Of a stretch of 40,282 nt of DNA, positions 33,680-40,282 are shown in pieces (positions within the stretch are counted from its first letter, which is position 1; each line of letters starts with the position of its first letter). Origin of the DNA: Bacteroidia bacterium (GTDB lineage Bacteria > Bacteroidota > Bacteroidia > SpSt-205); contig JANWXY010000083.1 in NCBI GenBank assembly GCA_025057135.1, positions 1 to 40,282 of the forward strand. The letters are read 5' to 3'. The translations under genes and the position numbers were made by a program. The notes beneath the pieces were generated by a model that had not been told where the DNA came from, did no database searches, and saw only the letters and a list, made by a program, of their open reading frames with translations.

Positions 33680-35051
33680 GTTTTACGAATATCTCGTTCT
33701 TTTTCTCACAGTGGCGCTGATGGGCTTAGCTCTTTTAGTTTTTCCATTTAGCCGGCGCACCGCATGGCTGATACTAACCGCAGGTATTCCATGGACTATT
33801 GAGCTTTCTGAATGGGAAAGCCTCACTCTGTCGCTACCTACTGATATTTTCGCCGTCCTGACAGGAAGCGTTACTGGGGTATATCTACTATTTTTCCCCC
33901 ACCACCTAAGGCGGATTTGGCATGCTAGTATTACCCGCTGGGTTGTATTGTATCTACTATGGATGGGGATTGGAGTTATTTTTTCGGCCGATCATGTTAT
34001 TTCTCTCAAGTTCTGGATAAGCCAGAGTGCGTATTTTCTTGCTTTCGGCATAGGAAGTTATCTGTGGCTGGAAAGGCGAGGCTCTCCGACCCAACTTTAC
34101 TTGTGGGTGATTTTGCCTTCCGCTGCCTTAGTCATGAGCATCTGTGTATTGGAGCATCTAAAAATGGGAGGAAGCCGTGCTGTCGTAGATAAAGCAATCA
34201 GTCCTTTCATGCGTGAGCATACTGTGTATGGTGCTTATGGGGCATGGTTCTTTACGGCGAGTGTAGTGGCATTTTTCCTCAGACCTGGAATACTGACCAC
34301 AGCAGCTGTGGGCATATCGGGTACTGCCCTTGTACTCAGCTATAGTCGGGGAGGCTGGCTTAGTGCCCTCGGGGCTCTGTCGATATGGTTTGCTGTGGAG
34401 CAGCTAAGACGACTTTCTGCTATCACGAGGTTCGTACTCGTAAGTGGCGTGAGCATAATGCTCCTCATCATGGGCATTTTTCTAATCAGCTATAATCCCG
34501 AAATCCTTCAGCTCTACGCCAAACAGCAAGTAGGTGAAATTGGCGAACACTTAGTATCCAGCTTTGATGTGCAGCAAAACGCATCTAACATGGAACGAAT
34601 AAATCGCTGGTTCTCCGCTATCCAAATGATTCAAGAACGCCCACTGTTAGGGTTTGGCGCCAATACCTTTGCCCAAGAATACTCTGCCTACCAGCGAAGC
34701 ATAACCCGAACAAAAATCAGCGTAGAAATGGGGGAAATCGGGGGGGCCCATAGTGAATACTTTACCGCTGCATCTGAGATGGGGATACCTGGTTTGGTGC
34801 TACTTCTGGGGATTTATTTATCTACGATATGGTTCGGCATGTCGTATCTCTGGCGAGAAGGAAGTGCCTCTAAACGCTGGGAGGTTGCCTTAGTCCTGCT
34901 ACCCCTTCTTTCCTATTATCTACATGGCTTCATAAATAACTTCATGGACCACGGACACATGGCAGCGCTTGTGTATCTCCACTGGGGCATACTCGCAGTA
35001 CTCCAAAGAGAAAGCGTACCTTCACCTCATGCAGCGACCTATCAGGTATAA
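33669..35051 (+). CDS. O-antigen ligase / Wzy-type polymerase family membrane protein
   Basis: This 460-residue inner-membrane protein has about 10-12 hydrophobic helices. A long periplasmic loop holds the family signature ERPLLGFGANTFAQEY and, after it, GGAHSEYFTAASEMGIPGL, given here in part (AHSEYFTAASEMG). The family transfers or polymerises glycans on undecaprenyl carriers (WaaL or Wzy). Either role fits a cell that also encodes the exopolysaccharide export system in this window. It overlaps def by 11 bases and the TlpA-like gene by 23. Confidence 0.85.
   Translation: MRDKFYEYLVLFLTVALMGLALLVFPFSRRTAWLILTAGIPWTIELSEWESLTLSLPTDIFAVLTGSVTGVYLLFFPHHLRRIWHASITRWVVLYLLWMGIGVIFSADHVISLKFWISQSAYFLAFGIGSYLWLERRGSPTQLYLWVILPSAALVMSICVLEHLKMGGSRAVVDKAISPFMREHTVYGAYGAWFFTASVVAFFLRPGILTTAAVGISGTALVLSYSRGGWLSALGALSIWFAVEQLRRLSAITRFVLVSGVSIMLLIMGIFLISYNPEILQLYAKQQVGEIGEHLVSSFDVQQNASNMERINRWFSAIQMIQERPLLGFGANTFAQEYSAYQRSITRTKISVEMGEIGGAHSEYFTAASEMGIPGLVLLLGIYLSTIWFGMSYLWREGSASKRWEVALVLLPLLSYYLHGFINNFMDHGHMAALVYLHWGILAVLQRESVPSPHAATYQV
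35017..35024 (+). promoter_or_regulatory. near-consensus -7 element TACCTTCA before the TlpA-like gene
   Basis: TACCTTCA differs from TACCTTCG only in the last base and ends 4 bases before the ATG at 35029, inside the upstream coding region. Confidence 0.35.
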
Positions 35052-36336
35052 ACGACCAGTGTGGCTTTTTACGCTTGTGATAAGTGCCTGCCAATCTCAG
35101 CCTGCTTTGGTATTTACAGGAGAAATAAAAGGCCTTGTGCGAGACTCCATATACCTCTTCAAATGGGAGGCTGGCCGGTGGGACAGAGTCTTAGGAGCCA
35201 AAGTGAGTGACGGAAAATTCTCCTTCCGCGGTACTCCAACCCCAGGAATATACTTATGGGGGCTCTCTCCCCAAGAGGGAGATATCATCTCTCTCAACGG
35301 TAAAGACCAGCCACACATAAAAGGCGATGTCAATCAACTGCTCCAAACCTACATCTACGAGAAAAGTCCTGAAAACGAGGCACTTCTAAACTTTCGTCGG
35401 GAGATAAACAAGCTATACCAACAAATCGGACAACTACCTCCCGAACAGCGCGCTAATCTGCAACAGCAGGTAGATAATCTCACAAAGCAGGCAGAAAAAA
35501 GTCCCTACGCTACGGTCCGATTGTACGGACAGCTATTCCGCTCCCCAAAGTCTATTACGCCAAGTACATCGCCTCACACCACATGGTCAGAACTTGTCAA
35601 AAGCTTTTGGGAAGGTATCAGCTTAGACAATCCCCTCGTCACTCAGATTCCTGAAACATTTATGCGATTGCAAGGATTCTGGCAAAATGCCCTTGCTCTA
35701 CTACCAGAAGACTCTCTTCATGTATATGTCGAAGTATGGGCACAGAAAACTCCGCCTGCTTTCCAATCAAACATATGGATAACTCTCTTAGATGTAGCTC
35801 AGCGCTTTCAACTGGTGGAGACAATGCTCTTTGCAGCAGAAAAGTTTGTAAAAGCCGCCCCTTTTGACCCTCGTCGAGCACAGATTGAACAGTTCATTCA
35901 AGCCGAGGGTACTCTCCGTCGCGGACGCCCTGCCCCAGATATAGCGCTTCCCGACCCAGACGGAAAAACTCGTCGACTGTCTGAACTGCGGGGTAAATGG
36001 GTTCTGATAGACTTTTGGGCAAGCTGGTGTCGTCCCTGCCGCATAGAGAATCCGAATGTGGTTCGCTTATATCAAAAATACCACCCAAAAGGGTTTGATA
36101 TATTCGGAGTGAGCCTGGATAGTAATAAGGATGCATGGATTCAAGCCATAAAGTCAGACAATCTTTCATGGACTCATGTTAGTGACCTCAGAGGATGGCA
36201 GAGCGCAGGTGCGCAGCTGTATCGGGTCTCTGGGATTCCTTTCACAGTTCTTGTGGACCCCGAAGGAAAAATCGTCGCCAAGGGCCTTCGTGGTCCATCA
36301 TTAGAAGCTAAGCTACGGGAAATTTTCGGTGAGTAA
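35029..36336 (+). CDS. TlpA-family thiol-disulfide lipoprotein with N-terminal DUF4369-like domain
   Basis: This 435-residue protein starts with MQRPIRYKRPVWLFTLVISAC, a lipoprotein signal with VISAC, cited here in brief. The next 100 residues (VFTGEIKGLVRDSIYLF...) resemble DUF4369, a beta-sandwich typical of Bacteroidota. The C-terminal thioredoxin domain (about 300-435) has WASWCRPC with the redox pair C334 and C337, plus GIPFTVLVDPEG with the cis-Pro. It likely reduces or isomerises disulfides in the periplasm. I use ATG 35029 over the in-frame GTG at 34969. It overlaps era by 8 bases. Confidence 0.85.
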   Translation: MQRPIRYKRPVWLFTLVISACQSQPALVFTGEIKGLVRDSIYLFKWEAGRWDRVLGAKVSDGKFSFRGTPTPGIYLWGLSPQEGDIISLNGKDQPHIKGDVNQLLQTYIYEKSPENEALLNFRREINKLYQQIGQLPPEQRANLQQQVDNLTKQAEKSPYATVRLYGQLFRSPKSITPSTSPHTTWSELVKSFWEGISLDNPLVTQIPETFMRLQGFWQNALALLPEDSLHVYVEVWAQKTPPAFQSNIWITLLDVAQRFQLVETMLFAAEKFVKAAPFDPRRAQIEQFIQAEGTLRRGRPAPDIALPDPDGKTRRLSELRGKWVLIDFWASWCRPCRIENPNVVRLYQKYHPKGFDIFGVSLDSNKDAWIQAIKSDNLSWTHVSDLRGWQSAGAQLYRVSGIPFTVLVDPEGKIVAKGLRGPSLEAKLREIFGE

Positions 36337-37216
36337 AGCTGGCATTATCACACTCGTAGGTTTCCCTAATGCAGGAAAATCTTCCTTGCTTAATCGCTTA
36401 GTGCAGAATAAGCTCGCAGCTATCAGCCCTAAGCCGCAGACTACCCGTCACAATATCCCCGGCATAATCACCCGAGAAGATGTCCAGTACATTTTTATAG
36501 ACACGCCAGGCTGGGTTTCCAAACCTAAAAGTGCTTGGCATAGAGCGCTTATCCATCGGAGCCTCTCAGCAATGAAAGACTCCGACGTACAGGTATGGGT
36601 ACTATCTCTAAGGCAGGAGGTTCCAGTCCTACCACCTGAGGTGGAAGCTATCCTTCTAAAAGCCCAGGGGCTAATAGGAGCATTTTCTCATGGCGATATA
36701 ATTTCCCCTCAAGAACGCCGCGTTCAAATCAGCACGTTCCAAACCCAACTCCACCCTTATCCATTCAAAGCATGGATAGATGTATCTTTTGACCAACCGA
36801 CAAATACTCTACTGAATGCTATCGCCGACCTCCTTCCAGAGTCACCATTTCTGTACCCCGTAGAAGAACTTAGTTACCTGCCTGTGCGCTTTTTCGTTGA
36901 AGAGCTTCTGAGAGAAACCATTTACACGCACTTACGAGAAGAGGTACCATACGGTACCGAGGTTCAAGTTACGGCGTATAAAGAGACCCCTACTCGCGAT
37001 ATTATATCTGCGACAATCTATGTGGAGCGAAACTCTCACAAGCTCATAGTTATCGGCTCTAAAGGGGCTATGATAAAGAAATTGGGCATAGATGCCCGAA
37101 AAAAGATTCAGAATCTCATAGGAAAGCCCGTATATTTAGAGCTCTTCGTAAAGGTGGCTCCTAAATGGCGACACTCCAGTTTTTATCTACGTAATTTAGG
37201 CTATGAAACTTTCTAA
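36329..37216 (+). CDS. era: GTPase Era family, degenerate G4/G5 motifs
   Basis: Era is a GTPase that binds 16S rRNA during small-subunit assembly. The 295-residue product has G1 GFPNAGKS (11-18), G2 in PQTTRHNIPG, G3 DTPG (58-61) and a normal KH domain with VIGSKGAMIKKLGIDARK and LELFVKVAPKWR. The guanine-recognition G4, normally NKxD, reads S120-H-G-D123, and G5, normally SA, reads S153-F. Both differ although the rest is well kept. Start is GTG 36329. The TAA stop forms part of the next promoter element. Confidence 0.88.
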   Translation: MSKAGIITLVGFPNAGKSSLLNRLVQNKLAAISPKPQTTRHNIPGIITREDVQYIFIDTPGWVSKPKSAWHRALIHRSLSAMKDSDVQVWVLSLRQEVPVLPPEVEAILLKAQGLIGAFSHGDIISPQERRVQISTFQTQLHPYPFKAWIDVSFDQPTNTLLNAIADLLPESPFLYPVEELSYLPVRFFVEELLRETIYTHLREEVPYGTEVQVTAYKETPTRDIISATIYVERNSHKLIVIGSKGAMIKKLGIDARKKIQNLIGKPVYLELFVKVAPKWRHSSFYLRNLGYETF

Positions 37217-37221
37217 CTTTG
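37214..37221 (+). promoter_or_regulatory. -7 promoter element TAACTTTG built on the era stop
   Basis: TAACTTTG matches TAnnTTTG exactly, its TAA being the era stop. It ends 4 bases before the ATG at 37226. It is the same octamer as at 11661. Confidence 0.65.
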
Positions 37222-37225
37222 CCGC

Positions 37226-38074
37226 ATGGCATCCGAATCCTCTGGCAAGAAGAAGCGGACACTCGTCGTTATAGATGGAGATGCCCTACGCGAAGGTTCG
37301 AGGTATGACTTTTCATTTTTGGAGAATCAGAAGCGATTAGAAATATGGTTTTTTTACAAGGATAAGGTCAATCATTCCTTCAAGCTCAGGCGGGACTTCT
37401 CTGCGCAGAACGTTCTTCTACCGCGGTATGAAGATGATCTACATCTGTACATTCTCAAAAGGGTATGTTATGAGTTAGGAAAGCGAGAAGGGCGCTATCG
37501 CCGAGCCATATTTGTTGGCTCACACCATCCTATATGGGAGGGATTAGTTCAGTTTCTGCGAGAACGGGGATTGAACTCTACCCATATTTTAGCTGAGGAC
37601 TACCGAGAGAGTAGTAACATAACTTCTGCCGAGCCCCACTCTACGGAGAGTACTTCACCTCTACCCCTCTCTCCTGCTGCTGTCCCTACTATTCAAGAGA
37701 GCTTCAAGACATCTCCGGCCTCGCCTCCTGCCATCTCCGCGGGAAACCAACCCAAAAAGTCCCCCTCAAAGCCAAAGTCACCTCCCGCTGAAGAGGTTAG
37801 GCTCTCAGACGCAGATTATGCTCGGCTCTTCAAACGCAAGGGAAGAGTAACAGACGCTCACATTGAAATATATGCTCGGGTCATAAGCGCCTTGCGAACG
37901 CTACCTAAGCCAGAGGTTTCTATATCAGACTTTCGCCAAATGTTACGAAAAATGAATATCTCTATCAAGAATAATCTGCCCGGAAGCAACTTGAACTACT
38001 TTTTGAGTCGGCTTGCGGAAGCTGGCTTCATCACTGTGGAAGCAGATAAAATCATTATACACCCAGAAGCATGA
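37226..38074 (+). CDS. NYN/PIN-like domain protein with C-terminal winged-helix-like domain
   Basis: The first 125 residues of this 282-residue protein start KKRTLVVIDGDALREG, resembling the VxxDGxN motif of NYN/PIN nucleases, and include FFYKDKVNHSF and AIFVGSHHPIWEGLVQF. About 130-190 is a disordered linker rich in Ser, Pro, Thr and Lys. The last 90 residues (LSDADYARLFKRKG...EVSISDFRQMLRKM...NNLPGSNLNYFLSRLAEAGFITV) look like a winged helix similar to OST-HTH or DNA/RNA-binding domains, cited in short pieces. A role as an RNA- or DNA-directed nuclease is inferred. A -7 element precedes it, and its stop overlaps the fabI ATG. Confidence 0.65.
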   Translation: MASESSGKKKRTLVVIDGDALREGSRYDFSFLENQKRLEIWFFYKDKVNHSFKLRRDFSAQNVLLPRYEDDLHLYILKRVCYELGKREGRYRRAIFVGSHHPIWEGLVQFLRERGLNSTHILAEDYRESSNITSAEPHSTESTSPLPLSPAAVPTIQESFKTSPASPPAISAGNQPKKSPSKPKSPPAEEVRLSDADYARLFKRKGRVTDAHIEIYARVISALRTLPKPEVSISDFRQMLRKMNISIKNNLPGSNLNYFLSRLAEAGFITVEADKIIIHPEA

Positions 38075-38871
38075 GCTACGGACTACTACGAGGAAAAAAG
38101 GGTATAATCACAGGTGCTCTGGATGATAAATCCATCGCTTGGCATGTAGCCTTACGGGCTCATGAAGAAGGCGCCCAACTCCTTCTCACCAATGCCCCTG
38201 TTGCGTTACGACTTGGACAACCCAAAGCCTTATCCCAGCAGCTAAATGCGCCTCTCATTCCAGCCGACCTTACCCAAATCTCTGATATAGAGAAACTGTA
38301 TGAAGAAGCTTTGCGCCATTTTGGGGGGCCTGTAGACTTCGTCCTGCACTCCGTAGGCATGTCCCCAAATGTCCGAAAAGGGAAAGCCTACGCCGAGCTG
38401 GACTATGAGTTCTACTTCAAAACCTTAGATGTCTCAGCGGTATCTTTCCACAAAATGTTACAAGTTGGACGCCAGAAAGGTGCCTTTGCTAGGGGGGGAT
38501 CCATCGTAGCGCTAAGCTACATAGCAGCACAGCGCGTTTTCCCGAAGTATGGGGATATGACGGATGCCAAAGCGCTTCTGGAATCCATCGCTCGGATGTT
38601 TGGTTATTTTTTAGGTAAAGAACTTGGCGTAAGGGTAAATATCGTCTCACAATCTCCCACACCCACGACAGCTGGTACAGGCATAGCAGGATTCCAGGCA
38701 ATGTATGATTATGCAAATAAGATGAGCCCATTAGGTAATGCCTCAGCCGCAGCGTGTGCTGACTTTATAGTAGCGCTTTTTTCAGACCTTACCCGAGCCG
38801 TAACGATGCAGACTTTATATCACGATGGAGGCTTTTCTGCGATGGGCATAGCCGAAGAGCTCCTGCAATAA
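38071..38871 (+). CDS. fabI: enoyl-[acyl-carrier-protein] reductase (NADH)
   Basis: FabI catalyses the last step of each fatty-acid elongation cycle. The 266-residue short-chain dehydrogenase has the FabI nucleotide loop IITGALDDKSIAW, DFVLHSVG, and the catalytic pair Y160-x6-K167 with Y150 in ALSYIAAQR. The substrate-binding loop SPTPTTAGTGI replaces the common PIxTLAASGI. Length is normal. It is translated from an ATGA overlap with the preceding NYN-like gene. Confidence 0.92.
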   Translation: MSYGLLRGKKGIITGALDDKSIAWHVALRAHEEGAQLLLTNAPVALRLGQPKALSQQLNAPLIPADLTQISDIEKLYEEALRHFGGPVDFVLHSVGMSPNVRKGKAYAELDYEFYFKTLDVSAVSFHKMLQVGRQKGAFARGGSIVALSYIAAQRVFPKYGDMTDAKALLESIARMFGYFLGKELGVRVNIVSQSPTPTTAGTGIAGFQAMYDYANKMSPLGNASAAACADFIVALFSDLTRAVTMQTLYHDGGFSAMGIAEELLQ

Positions 38872-38878
38872 AACGCTA

Positions 38879-40198
38879 ATGGGAGACCTGTGGGCGCTCT
38901 CTCCCTTGGACGGCAGGTATAAGCGCTATACTGAGCCGCTTCGGGCATACCTCAGTGAAGCTGCTTTTTTTCGCTACAGACTTGTAGTTGAGACGCTCTA
39001 TTTCCGAATGTTGGCAGAGCTGCCTCTACCTCCCCTTAGAGATTTGCCAGCCTCTTTGTTAGAGCGGTTAGAAGAGGCCTTCACACCCTTTACGGATGCT
39101 ATTTTATCAGAACTGCGAACGATTGAAGCACGCACGCGTCATGATGTCAAAGCCATAGAGTATTTTCTGCGCCAGCGATGGAGCGCCCTATTTCCGCCTG
39201 AGTACCACAGCGCTTTGGCTTTCATACACTTCGGATTGACCTCTCAGGATGTAAATAATACCGCTCAACCCCTCATGCTAAGAGATGCTCTGAGACATGT
39301 CGTATACCCGTCCTTAGAGGAGCTTATTCATGTTCTACATCAAAAAGCGTACGCTTGGCGGGATATAGTGATGCTTGCCTTTACTCACGGGCAGCCAGCC
39401 TCTCCTACTACACTTGGAAAAGAGCTCTATGTGTATGTAGAGCGTCTGCGCACAGAGCTTGAGCGTTTGTATCAAATACCCTTCTGGACAAAAATCGGCG
39501 GTGCAGTTGGTCATCTGAATGCGCACCGGATCGCCTACCCCGAAATAGACTGGCAGACATTTTTTGATAAAATGGCAGAAAGGTTAGGGCTAAAACGATT
39601 TTATCCCACCACTCAAATCCTTCCGTACGAACGGTGGGGTGAAATCTGGGACAGCCTTCGGCGACTACAAGCGGTGCTAATAGACTTCGCTCAGGACATC
39701 TGGCTTTATGCCCACCGAGGGTACTTCCGCATACTGAAAGCAGAGGGGCAAATAGGCTCCTCTACCATGCCGCATAAAACGAATCCGATTCTATTTGAGC
39801 TCGCTGAGGGAAACCTTCGCCTATCTAATGCTCTATGGGGATTTTTCACGGAAAAACTCCCCGTCTCTCGCCTGCAACGAGACCTTACTGATTCTACCAT
39901 CCTTCGGAATCTTGGCGTAGCTCTGGGACATGGTCTAATAGGCATCAAGAGCTTGTCTGAAGGCATTCAACAACTCAGTCCTGAACCGCAAGTGATTACA
40001 AGCGATTTAGAGACTCATCCAGAGGTCGTAGCCGAAGCATGGCAAACCCTCCGACGAAAGGCAGGGCAAACTGATGCTTATGAAATAGCTATGGCAGCCC
40101 TAAACGAGGGCACCCTTCCTCTCACTGAGCTCAGACCACAAGAATACATAGGCTACGCCGTGGAGTCTGTTCCGCCGCCCCAGACCTCCCTTGAATGA
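38879..40198 (+). CDS. purB: adenylosuccinate lyase
   Basis: PurB acts twice in purine synthesis, releasing fumarate from SAICAR and adenylosuccinate. The 439-residue product starts WALSPLDGRYKRYTEPL, has TRHDVKAIEYFLR, HFGLTSQDVNNTA, and the signature GSSTMPHKTNPILFELAEGNL, cited here as GSSTMPHKTNP. It belongs to the E. coli-like group, in which the usual GSSAMPHKVNP has Thr in two places. The fumarate it makes can feed the fumC step encoded earlier. It starts 7 bases after fabI. Confidence 0.93.
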   Translation: MGDLWALSPLDGRYKRYTEPLRAYLSEAAFFRYRLVVETLYFRMLAELPLPPLRDLPASLLERLEEAFTPFTDAILSELRTIEARTRHDVKAIEYFLRQRWSALFPPEYHSALAFIHFGLTSQDVNNTAQPLMLRDALRHVVYPSLEELIHVLHQKAYAWRDIVMLAFTHGQPASPTTLGKELYVYVERLRTELERLYQIPFWTKIGGAVGHLNAHRIAYPEIDWQTFFDKMAERLGLKRFYPTTQILPYERWGEIWDSLRRLQAVLIDFAQDIWLYAHRGYFRILKAEGQIGSSTMPHKTNPILFELAEGNLRLSNALWGFFTEKLPVSRLQRDLTDSTILRNLGVALGHGLIGIKSLSEGIQQLSPEPQVITSDLETHPEVVAEAWQTLRRKAGQTDAYEIAMAALNEGTLPLTELRPQEYIGYAVESVPPPQTSLE

Positions 40199-40282
40199 CC
40201 GAATAAGGCGGGCTCATGAGAAGAGGCTGGAGCTGCTGCGAGGGGGGAGTATGGATACTTTATTGGGGGGGGGGGGGGGGGG
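40191..40282 (+). CDS. possible 5' end of a further gene, truncated
   Basis: A frame from TTG 40191 stays open to the contig end and reads NDRIRRAHEKRLELLRGG and on. It overlaps purB by 8 bases, the spacing common here, and faintly resembles the N-terminus of acyl-CoA carboxylase beta subunits. The run of Gly at its end comes from the suspect poly-G, so the call is weak. Confidence 0.2.
   Translation, partial: MNDRIRRAHEKRLELLRGGSMDTLLGGGGG
40265..40282. repeat. terminal poly-G run of 18 bases
   Basis: The window ends in 18 consecutive G with no interruption. Such runs are typical of two-colour Illumina read ends and contig tips, so this is probably not genomic. Confidence 0.7.

Overview
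This is a dense, gene-packed stretch of a Bacteroidota (Bacteroidetes) genome, probably a metagenome-derived contig. Four things point there. The gene at 6990-8888 ends in a type IX secretion (T9SS) sorting domain, which is restricted to this phylum. Gene starts are preceded by the Bacteroidetes -7 promoter element TAnnTTTG (here also TAnnTTCG). Shine-Dalgarno sequences are almost absent. Several families are typical of the phylum: a DUF4292-like lipoprotein, PurM of the Bacteroides type, and a TlpA lipoprotein with a DUF4369-like N-terminus. I cannot place it to order or genus. The last 18 bases are a pure G run that looks like a sequencing or assembly artefact at a contig end. There is no tRNA, rRNA, CRISPR array or insertion sequence that I can see, and no gene-free stretch longer than about 150 bases.

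Layout. 70-15090 (+): ferredoxin, ABC ATPase, MATE exporter and an Omp85-like barrel protein; an unrecognised helical protein and an rRNA methyltransferase; the T9SS-exported Gly/Cys-rich protein; NrnA, an FKBP lipoprotein, a barrel-like protein and PlsY; a sugar nucleotidyltransferase, a TPR protein and the DUF4292-like lipoprotein. 21826-15217 (-): a coiled-coil lipoprotein with its own terminator, then a tightly overlapped exopolysaccharide operon (Wza-like, tyrosine autokinase, PHP tyrosine phosphatase, small membrane protein, FolB, cyclophilin, PP2C phosphatase). 21883-28663 (+): ruvA and isocitrate dehydrogenase with a terminator, groES-groEL with a terminator, purM, an unknown protein, a cobalamin adenosyltransferase, and a probable 55-residue membrane protein. 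32677-28610 (-): thiolase, fumarase and a CCA-adding-type enzyme. 32730-40282 (+): ruvX, def, O-antigen ligase, TlpA, Era, an NYN-like protein, fabI, purB, and the possible start of a further gene.

The most striking signal is the promoter layout. Eleven of about 37 coding starts have an exact TAnnTTYG element ending 4-7 bases before an ATG, which predicts leaderless or nearly leaderless mRNAs. In three cases the TA of the element is the stop codon of the preceding gene. Two housekeeping enzymes also look altered at normally invariant sites: Era lacks the NKxD guanine-recognition motif, and the CCA-adding enzyme has Ser in place of the first Asp of its catalytic DxD.

Functionally the window mixes central metabolism (icd, fumC, thiolase, fabI, plsY, purM, purB), protein quality control (GroESL, FKBP, cyclophilin, Def), DNA and RNA maintenance (ruvA, ruvX, rlmD, cca, nrnA, era) and envelope biogenesis (exopolysaccharide export with both kinase and phosphatase control, O-antigen ligase, Omp85, T9SS cargo). 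Many neighbours overlap by 4-77 bases, consistent with a compact genome.
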